This document shows, piece by piece, positions 7,462 to 17,280 of a stretch of 64,000 bases of DNA. This stretch comes from Paracidovorax avenae. GTDB taxonomy: Bacteria; Pseudomonadota; Gammaproteobacteria; Burkholderiales; Burkholderiaceae_C. Location of the stretch: contig NZ_CP156079.1 of assembly GCF_040892545.1 (NCBI RefSeq), positions 1,116,001 through 1,180,000 of the forward strand, in the 5' to 3' direction. The notes below the pieces were generated by a model, which was not told the DNA's origin, did not search any database, and worked only from the letters and a program-made list of their open reading frames with translations. The translations under genes and the position numbers were made by a program. Position 1 is the stretch's first letter; the number at the start of each line of letters is the position of its first letter.

Positions 7462-8994
7462 TCAGCGCGCGGCGTTCGAGCGCTCCTGCCACTGGCGCCA
7501 GAAGCTCTTCAGCCAGCCCGACAGGCTGAAGATGTCCTCCGTCACGCTCGCCACGTCATCCTTTTTCCCGTGCTTGCGGAGCGCGGCCAGCCATTTCCGG
7601 GCGGCGGCGCGATCGACGACGGTTCCGTGCCCGAACCACAGGGCCCTGATCAGGTAGCTGATCGCCAGCACATCGTCCTCGCATGCCGCGTTGTACAGGT
7701 GCTCGAGCGCGGCGTCGAAATCCACGGGCCCTCCCTGGCCGCGGTACAGCAGGACGCCATAGACCGAGGTGGAGTCCACGCATTCCATGGCGGCGCCCTG
7801 GGCCGCATAGCGGCGAGCCTTGGCGAAGTCCCTGGGAATGCTGCCCTTTCCCTGCCAGTACGCCAGCACGGCATTCCAGATGGCAGCGCGGGAGCCCCAT
7901 GCCAGCGCGCTTTCCCAGTAGGGCACGGCTGCCTCGGCATCCTTGGGCGTTCCCAGGCCGAGCGAGAAGTGACAGCCGCGCTCAAACATCGCGTCTCCGC
8001 TGAATTGCTCCGCCCCCAGTTCGCACCAGCGCACCGCCTCGGCGGCCACGGCCGGGTCGCCCATGCGCGGCCGCATGCGGTTGGCTGCGGTGGCGGCGGC
8101 ATCGCCGTCTCCCAGGAGCGCCGCCTGCGCATAGGCGGCATCCGCTTCCCCGTCACGGCCGAGCGCGGCCAGGCTCGTGGCCAGGCGTTCATAGAGGTCC
8201 GGAGCGGGCTTGTGCGCAATGACGGCTTGAAGCTGCCCGGCGGCTTCCGCGTGCCGGCCCTGCTGCTGGAGGTATCGGCTGAGGCTTTGCAGAACCCGGG
8301 GCGACCGGGCGTGCCGGCTCCCGGCCAGCAAGGCTTGCGCCTTGCCGGTCTCGCCTTCGCAGCACAGGATGTCGGCCTGGTAGCAGTCGTAGGCCGCTTC
8401 GAGCATCGCGGCGGATTCCGCAGGCCAGTCCAGCGCGTGGATGCGCTGGAAGAAGGCCTCCAGCGCTCCGTCCGCTCCGCCCCACTTGGGCTGCAGCGCC
8501 CACATGTGCGCGAGGCACACCTCCACGGATTGCTCGATATGCCTTTCCGACAACGCGAGGAAGCTGTGGGGCAGGTCCAGGCCGCCCGCGGTTTCCAGGT
8601 GAATGCCGATGGCCAGTGCGCAATAGGGCCTGGGGCTCAGCTCGATGGCCCGGTAGAGGTGGGGCAGCGCTTTGTGGAAATAGGCATTCATCAGCGAAAA
8701 CTGGTGTTCCGTGGTGAACTGCCGTGTCTGGATGCCGCGGGCCCGCCAGCCGATGCGGAGAAAGTAATTGCCCGCCGCGAACTGGGCGAAGTAGTCCTCC
8801 GGAAACTCGCTGGCCCAGGCCAGCATCGCGGGCTCTGCGCTGCGCCGCTCGACGGAGGCCGCTGCGGCCTGTCTCAGGTACTCCGGCTCGCCGATGCGGC
8901 CGTTCTCGAAGTCCTGCTGCAGGGCCTGGAAATGCCGTGCGGGTGTGCGGTAGTCGCCTTGCAGCAAGAGGGACTGGATGTCGTGCAGTTGCAT
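7462..8994 (-). CDS. DUF4034-like protein with TPR/Sel1-type repeats
   Basis: The 510-residue protein appears cytoplasmic: no signal or membrane segment is seen. The N-terminal half ('WASEFPEDYFAQFAAGNYFLRIGW', then 'RAIELSPRPYCALAIGIHL') resembles DUF4034 proteins. The middle has TPR-like helices ('LYERLATSLAALGRDGEADAAYAQA'). The last 180 residues hold Sel1-type repeats ('GCHFSLGLGTPKDAEAAVPYWESAL', 'GVLLYRGQGGPVDFDAALEHLYNAA', with a third near the end). Function is unknown; such proteins usually mediate protein contacts. It sits between mlaB and the YadGH genes on the opposite strand and breaks an otherwise co-directional envelope block. Confidence 0.75.
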   Translation of the reverse strand: MQLHDIQSLLLQGDYRTPARHFQALQQDFENGRIGEPEYLRQAAAASVERRSAEPAMLAWASEFPEDYFAQFAAGNYFLRIGWRARGIQTRQFTTEHQFSLMNAYFHKALPHLYRAIELSPRPYCALAIGIHLETAGGLDLPHSFLALSERHIEQSVEVCLAHMWALQPKWGGADGALEAFFQRIHALDWPAESAAMLEAAYDCYQADILCCEGETGKAQALLAGSRHARSPRVLQSLSRYLQQQGRHAEAAGQLQAVIAHKPAPDLYERLATSLAALGRDGEADAAYAQAALLGDGDAAATAANRMRPRMGDPAVAAEAVRWCELGAEQFSGDAMFERGCHFSLGLGTPKDAEAAVPYWESALAWGSRAAIWNAVLAYWQGKGSIPRDFAKARRYAAQGAAMECVDSTSVYGVLLYRGQGGPVDFDAALEHLYNAACEDDVLAISYLIRALWFGHGTVVDRAAARKWLAALRKHGKKDDVASVTEDIFSLSGWLKSFWRQWQERSNAAR

Positions 8995-9095
8995 GGAAGA
9001 GGGCAGGGACCGGGGGCGATGGGCGAGGCCGCCGAGGTGGCATCGATGAGGTCGGCAAGCATATCCGCGCCAGACCCGTAAAATGGCCGGCTCCC

Positions 9096-10073
9096 ATGCC
9101 CGCAGTCTCCTTCCAGTCCGTCTCCAAGACCTACGACACGCCCAAAGGGCCCTTCCAGGCGCTCGACGGCGTGAGCCTCGACATCGAGGAGGGCGAGTTC
9201 TTCGGCCTGCTCGGGCCCAACGGCGCGGGCAAGACCACGCTCATCAGCATCCTGGCGGGACTGTCCCGGGCCTCCGGCGGGCGCGTGCTGGTGCAGGGTA
9301 GCGACGTGCTGTCCGACTATGCCGATGCACGCCGCAAGCTCGGCATCGTGCCGCAGGAGCTCGTCTTCGATCCGTTCTTCAACGTGCGCGAGGCGCTGCG
9401 CATCCAGTCCGGCTATTTCGGCGTGAAGAACAACGACGCCTGGATCGACGAACTGCTCGAGAACCTGGGCCTGGCCGACAAGGCGTCCGCCAACATGCGC
9501 CAGCTCTCGGGCGGCATGAAGCGCCGCGTGCTCGTCGCCCAGGCGCTGGTGCACAAGCCGCCCATCATCGTGCTGGACGAACCCACGGCCGGGGTCGATG
9601 TGGAGCTGCGCCAGACCCTCTGGCACTTCGTCGCGCGGCTCAACAAGGCGGGCCACACGGTGCTGCTCACCACCCACTACCTGGAAGAGGCGGAGGCGCT
9701 CTGCCATCGGATCGCCATGCTCAAGCGCGGCCGGATGGTGGCGCTCTCGACCACGTCCGAACTGCTGCAGGCCGCCTCCACGAACGTGCTGCGCTTCAAG
9801 ACCGACGACGCGCTGCCCCCGGCGCTCGCCGCCGCCGCGCGTGTCACCGGCCGCGTGGTGCAGCTGCCCGCGCAGGACGCGGCGGACATCGAGCGCATCC
9901 TCTCCGGCCTGCGTGCCGCGGGCGTCGGCGTGCACGATGTCGAGATCCGCAAGGCGGACCTGGAGGACGTGTTCCTCAGCCTCATGGCCGAAGGGCGCTA
10001 CCCCGATCCCGCCCGCGAGCCCGCTCCGGCGGACGAGCCCGCGGAAACGCCCGAAGGCGGGGTGCGGCTATGA
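9096..10073 (+). CDS. yadG: ABC-2 type exporter, ATP-binding protein (YadG-like)
   Basis: The 325-residue ATPase has Walker A 'GPNGAGKTT', signature 'LSGGMKRR', Walker B 'IIVLDEPTAGVDVE' and H-loop 'LLTTHYLEEAE'. The C-terminal extension (about residues 220-325) is typical of drug/lipid-type ABC-2 exporters. The start at 9096 begins the conserved domain; an upstream ATG at 9083 is in another frame. A TAAAAT box at about 9078-9083 could be the -10 element. The partner permease overlaps by four bases. Substrate unknown; the setting next to mla and murA suggests an envelope role. Confidence 0.88.
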   Translation: MPAVSFQSVSKTYDTPKGPFQALDGVSLDIEEGEFFGLLGPNGAGKTTLISILAGLSRASGGRVLVQGSDVLSDYADARRKLGIVPQELVFDPFFNVREALRIQSGYFGVKNNDAWIDELLENLGLADKASANMRQLSGGMKRRVLVAQALVHKPPIIVLDEPTAGVDVELRQTLWHFVARLNKAGHTVLLTTHYLEEAEALCHRIAMLKRGRMVALSTTSELLQAASTNVLRFKTDDALPPALAAAARVTGRVVQLPAQDAADIERILSGLRAAGVGVHDVEIRKADLEDVFLSLMAEGRYPDPAREPAPADEPAETPEGGVRL

Positions 10074-10825
10074 CCGGCTGGCAGACCCTGTTCTACAAGG
10101 AGGTGCTGCGTTTCTGGAAGGTGAGCTTCCAGACCATCGCGGCGCCCGTGCTCACCGCCGTGCTCTACCTGCTGATCTTCGGCCATGTGCTGGAAGACCA
10201 CGTGAAGGTCTATGACCGCCTGAGCTATACCGCCTTCCTGGTGCCTGGCCTCGTGATGATGAGCGTGCTGCAGAACGCGTTCGCGAACAGCTCGTCGAGC
10301 CTCATCCAGAGCAAGATCATGGGCAACCTGGTGTTCGTGCTGCTCACGCCGCTGTCGCACTGGTCCTGGTTCTTCGCCTACGTGGGCTCTTCGGTGGTGC
10401 GCGGCCTGGCCGTGGGGCTGGGCGTGTTCATCGCCACGCTCGGCTTCGCGCGGCCGGAATTCGCCGCGCCGCTGTGGATCGCCGCGTTCGCGCTCCTGGG
10501 GGCCGCGCTGCTGGCCACGCTGGGCCTGATCGCCGGGCTCTGGGCCGACAAGTTCGACCAGATGGCGGCGTTCCAGAACTTCATCATCGTGCCGATGACC
10601 TTCCTCTCGGGCGTGTTCTATTCCATCCAGTCGCTGCCGCCTTTCTGGCAGACGGTGAGCCACCTGAATCCGTTCTTCTACATGATCGACGGGTTCCGGT
10701 ACGGCTTCTTCGGGCAGAGCGATGCGTCGCCCTGGCTGAGCCTGGCCATCGTGGGCAGCGCCTGGCTGGCCGTGAGCGCGCTGGCCGTCCACCTGCTGCG
10801 CACGGGCTACAAGATTAGGAACTGA
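10070..10825 (+). CDS. yadH: ABC-2 type exporter, permease (YadH-like)
   Basis: This 251-residue protein has about six membrane helices and the ABC-2 permease signature 'NFIIVPMTFLSGVFYSIQSLPPFWQTVSHLNP'. The N-terminal part 'LFYKEVLRFWKVSFQTIAAPV' is the usual amphipathic entry. It pairs with the ATPase encoded just upstream (ATGA overlap). The length matches YadH of E. coli. Confidence 0.9.
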   Translation: MTGWQTLFYKEVLRFWKVSFQTIAAPVLTAVLYLLIFGHVLEDHVKVYDRLSYTAFLVPGLVMMSVLQNAFANSSSSLIQSKIMGNLVFVLLTPLSHWSWFFAYVGSSVVRGLAVGLGVFIATLGFARPEFAAPLWIAAFALLGAALLATLGLIAGLWADKFDQMAAFQNFIIVPMTFLSGVFYSIQSLPPFWQTVSHLNPFFYMIDGFRYGFFGQSDASPWLSLAIVGSAWLAVSALAVHLLRTGYKIRN

Positions 10826-10903
10826 TGACCACCCTCACGGGCGCGCGCACGCCAGGCGCCGCATGTGCGGCCGGGTGCCCGTCCTCCCACATGAACCACT
10901 GAC

Positions 10904-11152
10904 ATGACCGCCGACCAACTCAAAGACCTGATCCGGGCGGGGCTGCCCTGCGAGCACCTCACGCTGGAAGGCGACGGCCGCCACTGGTACGCGACCATCG
11001 TCTCCGCGGAGTTCGAGGGCAAGCGTGCGATCCAGCGCCACCAGCGGGTGTACGCGACGCTGGGCAGCCGCATGCACACCGACGAGGTGCATGCGCTGTC
11101 CATGAAGACCTTCACGCCTGCCGAATGGGCCGCGCAGCCGCGCGGCGAGTGA
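10904..11152 (+). CDS. ibaG: BolA-family protein IbaG
   Basis: The 82-residue class II KH-like BolA protein has the conserved '[30 protein letters not shown]' region and the closing '[13 protein letters not shown]'. BolA/IbaG proteins bind [2Fe-2S] clusters with monothiol glutaredoxins through a His and, in this branch, are tied to acid stress and envelope homeostasis. Linkage to murA is conserved in many proteobacteria and supports the IbaG assignment over BolA. Confidence 0.9.
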   Translation: MTADQLKDLIRAGLPCEHLTLEGDGRHWYATIVSAEFEGKRAIQRHQRVYATLGSRMHTDEVHALSMKTFTPAEWAAQPRGE

Positions 11153-11225
11153 GCGCAGGTTCCTTCCCGCTGCGCCATCCGCCGCAACGGCCCCTCCCGT
11201 CCTCCAGACCCCAGAACAACAAGCC

Positions 11226-12526
<1,301 letters not shown>

Positions 12527-12530
<4 letters not shown>

Positions 12531-13189
12531 CGAACGCGGGCGACGTGATCACCCTGGCCCTGTCCAAGGGCCGCATCTTCGACGAGACCCTCCCGCTGCT
12601 GGCCGCCGCCGGCATCGAGGTGCTGGAAGACCCCGAGAAATCCCGCAAGCTCATCCTGCCCACCAACCGGCCGGACGTGCGCGTGGTGCTGGTGCGCGCC
12701 ACCGATGTGCCCACCTACGTGCAGTACGGTGGCGCGGACCTGGGGGTCACGGGCAAGGACACGCTCATCGAGCACGGCGGCCAGGGGCTGTACCAGCCGC
12801 TGGACCTGCGCATCGCCAAGTGCCGCGTGAGCGTCGCAGTGCGCGAGGATTTCGACTACGCCCGCGCGGTGAAGCAGGGCGCGCGCCTCAACGTGGCCAC
12901 CAAGTACACCACCATCGCCCGCGAGTTCTTCGCGGCCAAGGGCGTGCACGTGGACATGATCAAGCTCTACGGCAGCATGGAGCTCGCTCCGCTCACCGGG
13001 CTGGCCGATGCCATCGTGGACCTGGTCTCCACGGGCAGCACGCTGCGCGCCAACCACCTGGTGGAGGTGGAGCGCATCATGGACATCAGCTCGCACCTCG
13101 TGGTGAACCAGGCCGCCCTCAAGCTCAAGCGCGAGCCCTTGCGCCGCATCATCGATGCGTTCGCCGACGCGACCGGGCGAAAAGGCTGA
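12527..13189 (+). CDS. hisG: ATP phosphoribosyltransferase, short form
   Basis: This 220-residue enzyme catalyses the first step of histidine synthesis (ATP + PRPP). The length shows it is the HisG-S form, which lacks the regulatory C-terminal domain and normally needs HisZ, a HisRS-like subunit. No hisZ is in the window. Features: '[16 protein letters not shown]', '[15 protein letters not shown]', and the PRPP-binding '[21 protein letters not shown]'. The start overlaps murA (ATGA). Confidence 0.95.
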
Positions 13190-13294
13190 AATCCACGGTA
13201 CGGATGAGTTTTCCGAGAAATAAACGCCAAAATGCGAGCCCTGGGAAAATTGTTTCTCAGTGCATCATTTGTTTCAAATCGGAGGGCTTTTCCC

Positions 13295-13648
13295 ATGTTC
13301 CAAAAAATCCTGCTGCTCGGCGGCCTGGTCCTGAGCGGTGCCGCATTCGCGGCGGACGCGGATTTCACGCTGGTCAACCGCACGGGCTATGCGCTCAACG
13401 AGGTGTACATCTCCCCGACGAAAATGGACAGCTGGGGCAAGGACCGGCTGGGCAGCAACCAGCTGGCCAACGGCGCCTCGCGGAAGTTCAAGTTCGGCGA
13501 TACGAAGCACTGCGTCCAGGACATCAAGGTGGTGTTCGCGGACGATGGCTCGAACGTCGAGTGGGAGGGCTTCGACCTCTGCGAGCTCGACAAGATCACC
13601 CTCAAATACAACCGCAAGACGCGCGAAGTGTCGGCCGAAACCGAATGA
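13295..13648 (+). CDS. Small exported protein of unknown function
   Basis: The 117-residue product has a clear Sec signal (MFQKILLLGGLVLSGAAFA, cleavage near residue 19) and a mature domain of about 98 residues. It contains 'NRTGYALNEVYISP' and two cysteines ('HCVQDIKVVF', 'FDLCELDKITLKY') that could form a disulphide. GGAGGG 8 bases before ATG 13295 sets the start; an upstream ATG at 13232 would spoil the signal. The strand-rich pattern suggests a small beta-sandwich. No function is recognised. It is inserted between hisG and hisD, preceded by about 100 AT-richer bases that may hold its own promoter. Confidence 0.75.
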   Translation: MFQKILLLGGLVLSGAAFAADADFTLVNRTGYALNEVYISPTKMDSWGKDRLGSNQLANGASRKFKFGDTKHCVQDIKVVFADDGSNVEWEGFDLCELDKITLKYNRKTREVSAETE

Positions 13649-13681
13649 GCGCGGTCCCACTCCGATCCGCCTGAGAGACTT

Positions 13682-14992
13682 ATGAAAGCCACGCCTGCCC
13701 GCCTGCATACCGAGAGTGCCGATTTCGAAGCTGCCTTCCGGGAGCGGCTGCATTGGTCCGCCGAGACCGATGCGGCCATCGAGCAGCGCGTGGCCGACAT
13801 CCTGGCGGACGTGCAGGCGCGCGGCGATGCGGCCGTGCTGGAGTACACGCAGCGCTTCGACGGGCTGCAGGCGGATTCCGTGGCGGCGCTGGAGCTGTCC
13901 CAGGCCGAACTGAAGGCCGCCTTCGAGGCGCTGCCGGCCGCGCAGCGCGAGGCGCTGGAGGCGGCGGCCCGCCGCGTGCGCAAATACCACGAGGCGCAGA
14001 AGAAGGCGAGCGGCGAGAGCTGGAGCTACCGCGACGAAGACGGCACGCTGCTCGGCCAGAAGGTCACGCCGCTGGACCGCGTGGGCATCTACGTGCCCGG
14101 CGGCAAGGCCGCATACCCGTCCAGCGTGCTGATGAATGCCATCCCGGCCCACGTGGCGGGCGTGCAGGACATCGTCATGGTGGTGCCCACGCCCCGCGGC
14201 GAGAAGAACCCGCTGGTGCTGGCGGCCGCCTACGTGGCGGGCGTGAGCCGCGCCTTCACCCTCGGCGGCGCGCAGGCCGTGGCCGCGCTGGCCTATGGCA
14301 CGGCCACCGTGCCGAAGGTGGACAAGATCACCGGCCCCGGCAATGCCTACGTGGCCAGCGCCAAGAAGCGCGTGTTCGGCACGGTGGGCATCGACATGAT
14401 CGCCGGCCCGAGCGAGATCCTGGTGCTGGCCGACGGCACCACGCCGCCCGACTGGGTGGCGATGGACCTGTTCAGCCAGGCCGAGCATGACGAACTGGCC
14501 CAGTCCATCCTGCTGTGCCCGGACGCCGCCTACATCGATGCCGTGCAGGCTGCCATCGATCGCCTGCTGCCCGAAATGCCGCGTGCCGAGATCATCGCCA
14601 AGAGCCTCACGGGCCGCGGCGCGCTGATCCTCACGAAGGACATGGAAGAGGCCTGCGCCATCAGCAACCGCATCGCGCCCGAGCACCTGGAGGTGTCGAG
14701 CCGCGACCCGCACCGCTGGGAGCCGCTGCTGCGCCATGCGGGCGCCATCTTCCTCGGGGCCTATACCAGCGAGAGCCTGGGCGACTACTGCGCGGGCCCG
14801 AACCACGTGCTGCCCACCAGCGGCACCGCGCGGTTCTCGTCACCGCTGGGGGTGTACGACTTCCAGAAGCGCAGCAGCCTGATCGAGGTGAGCGAGCAGG
14901 GCGCGCAGGCGCTGGGCCGCATCGCCAGCGTGCTGGCGCACGGCGAGGGGCTGCAGGCCCATGCGCGGGCTGCGGAGATGAGGCTGAAGTGA
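13682..14992 (+). CDS. hisD: Histidinol dehydrogenase
   Basis: This 436-residue Zn enzyme performs the last two oxidations of histidine synthesis. Signatures are '[23 protein letters not shown]', '[19 protein letters not shown]', the metal and catalytic region '[14 protein letters not shown]' and the general-base region '[10 protein letters not shown]'. The length is typical. After its stop an interspersed repeat begins (14994), and the next gene is convergent, so the first his transcription unit may end here. Confidence 0.97.
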   Translation: MKATPARLHTESADFEAAFRERLHWSAETDAAIEQRVADILADVQARGDAAVLEYTQRFDGLQADSVAALELSQAELKAAFEALPAAQREALEAAARRVRKYHEAQKKASGESWSYRDEDGTLLGQKVTPLDRVGIYVPGGKAAYPSSVLMNAIPAHVAGVQDIVMVVPTPRGEKNPLVLAAAYVAGVSRAFTLGGAQAVAALAYGTATVPKVDKITGPGNAYVASAKKRVFGTVGIDMIAGPSEILVLADGTTPPDWVAMDLFSQAEHDELAQSILLCPDAAYIDAVQAAIDRLLPEMPRAEIIAKSLTGRGALILTKDMEEACAISNRIAPEHLEVSSRDPHRWEPLLRHAGAIFLGAYTSESLGDYCAGPNHVLPTSGTARFSSPLGVYDFQKRSSLIEVSEQGAQALGRIASVLAHGEGLQAHARAAEMRLK

Positions 14993-14993
14993 C

Positions 14994-15015
14994 CCCCCTG
15001 AGGCGCTGCGCGCCT
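14994..15015. repeat. Interspersed CCCCCTGAGGCGCTGCGCGC element, short copy
   Basis: Twenty-two bases are identical to 1603-1624. It starts one base after the hisD stop and runs into the 3' end of the convergent DUF2917-like gene. It contains a GAGGCGC-TGC-GCGCCTC hairpin that could act as a terminator from both sides, although no T-tract follows. Confidence 0.6.
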
Positions 15016-15368
15016 CAGGCCGCGGCACCCGCGGTGCCTGCCGTGCCGTCCTGCGGCGGCGCGGGTTCCACCACCCAGCGCAGCCGCAGGGGCGTGCTGC
15101 CTTCGGCGCTCACGTAGAGCCGACCCGGTCCCGGCAGGGCCAGTCGCTGGCCGGCCTCCAGGAACCAGTCGTCTCCATCACCGTGCTGCGTGACCCAGGC
15201 ATGGCCTGCCAGCACCTGCAGGGTGGCCCGGCAGCCGGGAGCGCAGTCCAGCGGATGTACCGGATCGTCGGGCGCCAGCGTGGCCACGAGGGTCCGGGGT
15301 GCCGCTGCCGGACGCGAGGCCAGGCGGCGCAGGAGGGCGAGGGAGGCGAAGGCGGTTGCGGAGTTCAT
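15015..15368 (-). CDS. DUF2917-like protein
   Basis: The 117-residue product has a cupin-like pattern 'LQVLAGHAWVTQHGDGDDWFLEAGQRLALPG', which matches DUF2917 proteins of beta-proteobacteria. It has no signal peptide and ends in an Ala/Gly/Pro-rich tail. Function unknown. It is divergent from the MocR regulator gene, with 145 bases between start codons, an arrangement often seen for a target gene of the adjacent regulator. Confidence 0.7.
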   Translation of the reverse strand: MNSATAFASLALLRRLASRPAAAPRTLVATLAPDDPVHPLDCAPGCRATLQVLAGHAWVTQHGDGDDWFLEAGQRLALPGPGRLYVSAEGSTPLRLRWVVEPAPPQDGTAGTAGAAA

Positions 15369-15453
15369 GCCGTTCACTGTGCCGGCGCCGGGCGGGATGC
15401 GACAGCCGCAGGCATGCGCCAGCTGGACCGGCACAGATGCCGGCCGCGCGGTG

Positions 15454-15513
15454 TCTGTATTGCCTGCATTGCCGGGTATCTGTATTGATGGTGGCGAGGT
15501 GCAGCGATACAGA
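15454..15513. promoter_or_regulatory. Likely binding sites for the adjacent MocR regulator
   Basis: TCTGTATT occurs at 15454-15461 and again at 15479-15486 (25 bases apart), and the inverse ATACAGA occurs at 15507-15513 directly before the regulator's start codon. Direct repeats with a further inverted copy are common for GntR/MocR regulators. The sites lie in the divergent region shared with the DUF2917-like gene, so both may be controlled. Confidence 0.5.
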
Positions 15514-16983
15514 ATGGAAGCGATGTCCGATCTCGATTCCACCCCGCTGTACCTGCAGATCGCCTCGCAGATGGCCGAACTGATCCGCAACGGCACGCTC
15601 GCGCGTGGCGCGCGCATGCCGTCCGTGCGCGAGCTGTCCCGCCAGCGTGGCGTCGCCCAGAGCACCGTCGTGCAGGCCTACCACTGGCTGGAGGACGCGC
15701 GCCTGATCGCCGCCCGCCCGCGCTCGGGCTATTTCGTGGCGCCCCGGCCGGCCGTGCTGCCCGAACCGACGGTGGCCCGGGGGCTGCGCCGTCCGCGCGA
15801 TGTGTCCGTGGACTGGCTGGGCCAGCGCATCCTCGGCACGCCGCAGCCGGCCGACGTGGTGTCGTTCAGCAGCGGCACGCCGGGCCCGGACCTGCTCGAT
15901 GTGGACCGCGTGCGGCGCGCGGTCGCCCGGTCGGTGCAGCGCCACCGCCACCTGCTGTGCATGTATCCCTCTTCCGAAGGGCACGAGGAGGCGCGGCGCG
16001 CCATCGCGCGCTACGCCGTGGGCATGGGCTGCAGCCTGGATCCGGAGCGCATCCTCGTCACCGGCGGCTGCATGGACGCCATCAGCCTGTGCCTGCGTGC
16101 GGTGACGCAGCCGGGCGATGTGGTGGCCCTGGAGTCGCCCACGCATTTTTCCTTCCTGGAGTTGCTGCAGGGGCTGCACCTGAAGGTGCTGGAGATTCCC
16201 ACCCATCCACGGCACGGCATCTCGCTGGACGCACTGCAGCTGGCGCTGGAAACACAGCCGGTGAAGGCCCTGATCGTGGTGCCCACGCTCAGCAATCCGC
16301 TCGGGGCCTGCATGCCGCAGGTGGAGCGGCGGCGGCTCGCGCAGCTCGCCGCGCGCCACGGGCTCGCGGTGATCGAGGACGCGGTGTACAACGATCTCGC
16401 GGAGCAGGAGGAGCACCGCCGCACCGTGAAATCGCACGACACCGCGGGCCACGTGATGCTGTGCAGTTCGTTTTCGAAGACGCTCGCGCCCGGGTTGCGT
16501 CTGGGCTGGCTGGAGGGTGGCCGGTGGACGGACCAGTTGCGCCAGATGAAGGACCTGCAGGCGGGCGGGCAGTCGCCGGTGCTGGAGCTGGCGCTGGCCG
16601 ACCTGATGCTGCAGACCGGGCATGCCGCGGCGATGCGCCAGCTGCGCACGGCCGTGGCAGCGCGCATGGATTCCGTGCGGCACGCCATCGCGCAGTCGTT
16701 CCCGCCGGGCACGCGGGTGAGCGATCCGCCGGGAGGGCTCCTGCTGTGGGTGGAGCTGCCGCGCGGGCTGGACACCCTGCAGCTGCACCAGGCCTGCCTG
16801 CAGGAGCGCATCCTCGTGCCGCCCGGCACCGTGTTCGGCACCGGCGGGCGCTTCCGCAACTGCCTGCGGATCGGGGTGGGGGGCGACTGGACGGAGCACC
16901 ACGCGGCCACGCTGCGGCGGGTCGGGGCCATCGCCTGCGCGATGGGGTCGAGGGCGGGCCATCCTGAAAAAGCCCTGGCGTGA
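15514..16983 (+). CDS. MocR-type regulator (GntR helix-turn-helix fused to aminotransferase-like domain)
   Basis: The 489-residue protein has an N-terminal winged helix ('PLYLQIASQMAELIRNGTLARGARMPSVRELSRQ', 'STVVQAYHWLED', residues about 8-70). A fold type I PLP domain follows, with 'NPLGACMP', 'VIEDAVYNDL' and the PLP lysine in 'SSFSKTLAPGLRLGW'. MocR proteins sense PLP or an amino compound and regulate neighbouring genes. ATG 15514 or 15523 are both possible. It lies between hisD and hisC, but nothing in the sequence ties it to histidine; PdxR or GabR-like roles are equally possible. Confidence 0.88.
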   Translation: MEAMSDLDSTPLYLQIASQMAELIRNGTLARGARMPSVRELSRQRGVAQSTVVQAYHWLEDARLIAARPRSGYFVAPRPAVLPEPTVARGLRRPRDVSVDWLGQRILGTPQPADVVSFSSGTPGPDLLDVDRVRRAVARSVQRHRHLLCMYPSSEGHEEARRAIARYAVGMGCSLDPERILVTGGCMDAISLCLRAVTQPGDVVALESPTHFSFLELLQGLHLKVLEIPTHPRHGISLDALQLALETQPVKALIVVPTLSNPLGACMPQVERRRLAQLAARHGLAVIEDAVYNDLAEQEEHRRTVKSHDTAGHVMLCSSFSKTLAPGLRLGWLEGGRWTDQLRQMKDLQAGGQSPVLELALADLMLQTGHAAAMRQLRTAVAARMDSVRHAIAQSFPPGTRVSDPPGGLLLWVELPRGLDTLQLHQACLQERILVPPGTVFGTGGRFRNCLRIGVGGDWTEHHAATLRRVGAIACAMGSRAGHPEKALA

Positions 16984-16988
16984 GAATG

Positions 16989-17026
16989 CACGAAGTTCGT
17001 GCGACACGAACTTCGTGTCATTTTTT
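16989..17026 (+). terminator. 13-bp perfect inverted repeat with T-tract; terminator and possible vapB operator
   Basis: CACGAAGTTCGTG (16989-17001) and CACGAACTTCGTG (17005-17017) are perfect complements around a 3-base loop, followed by six T residues at 17021-17026. Each arm is itself nearly palindromic. It starts six bases after the MocR stop and ends 18 bases before the vapB start. Both a rho-independent terminator and an autorepression site for the VapB-like protein fit. Confidence 0.7.
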
Positions 17027-17043
17027 CGGCTAACATCGCTTCC

Positions 17044-17280
17044 ATGAAAAACGTCACCGTCACCATGGATGACACCGTCGCCGAATGGGCCCGCGTCGAG
17101 GCTGCCCGGCGCGGCACGAGCGTGTCCCGCATGCTGGGTGAATGGCTGGCGGAAAAGATGCGGCAGGAGGACGCCTATGCGCAGGCCCAGCGCGAGGCGC
17201 TGGCCTTCGAAAGCTGGGGCGCCTCGTCCCGGCCGTACCTCACGAGACCCGAACTGCAGGAGCGCGAGGCCGCGCCATGA
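17044..17280 (+). CDS. VapB-like ribbon-helix-helix antitoxin
   Basis: The 78-residue protein starts 'MKNVTVTMDDTVAEWARVEAARRGTSVSRMLGEWL', a beta strand plus two helices as in CopG/Arc-type DNA-binding antitoxins. The C-terminal half (about residues 45-78) would be the toxin-binding tail. ATG 17044 begins the strand; a longer frame from 16999 would run through the hairpin and is rejected. Its stop overlaps the start of the PIN-domain gene (ATGA), the normal antitoxin-first order. Confidence 0.8.
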   Translation: MKNVTVTMDDTVAEWARVEAARRGTSVSRMLGEWLAEKMRQEDAYAQAQREALAFESWGASSRPYLTRPELQEREAAP

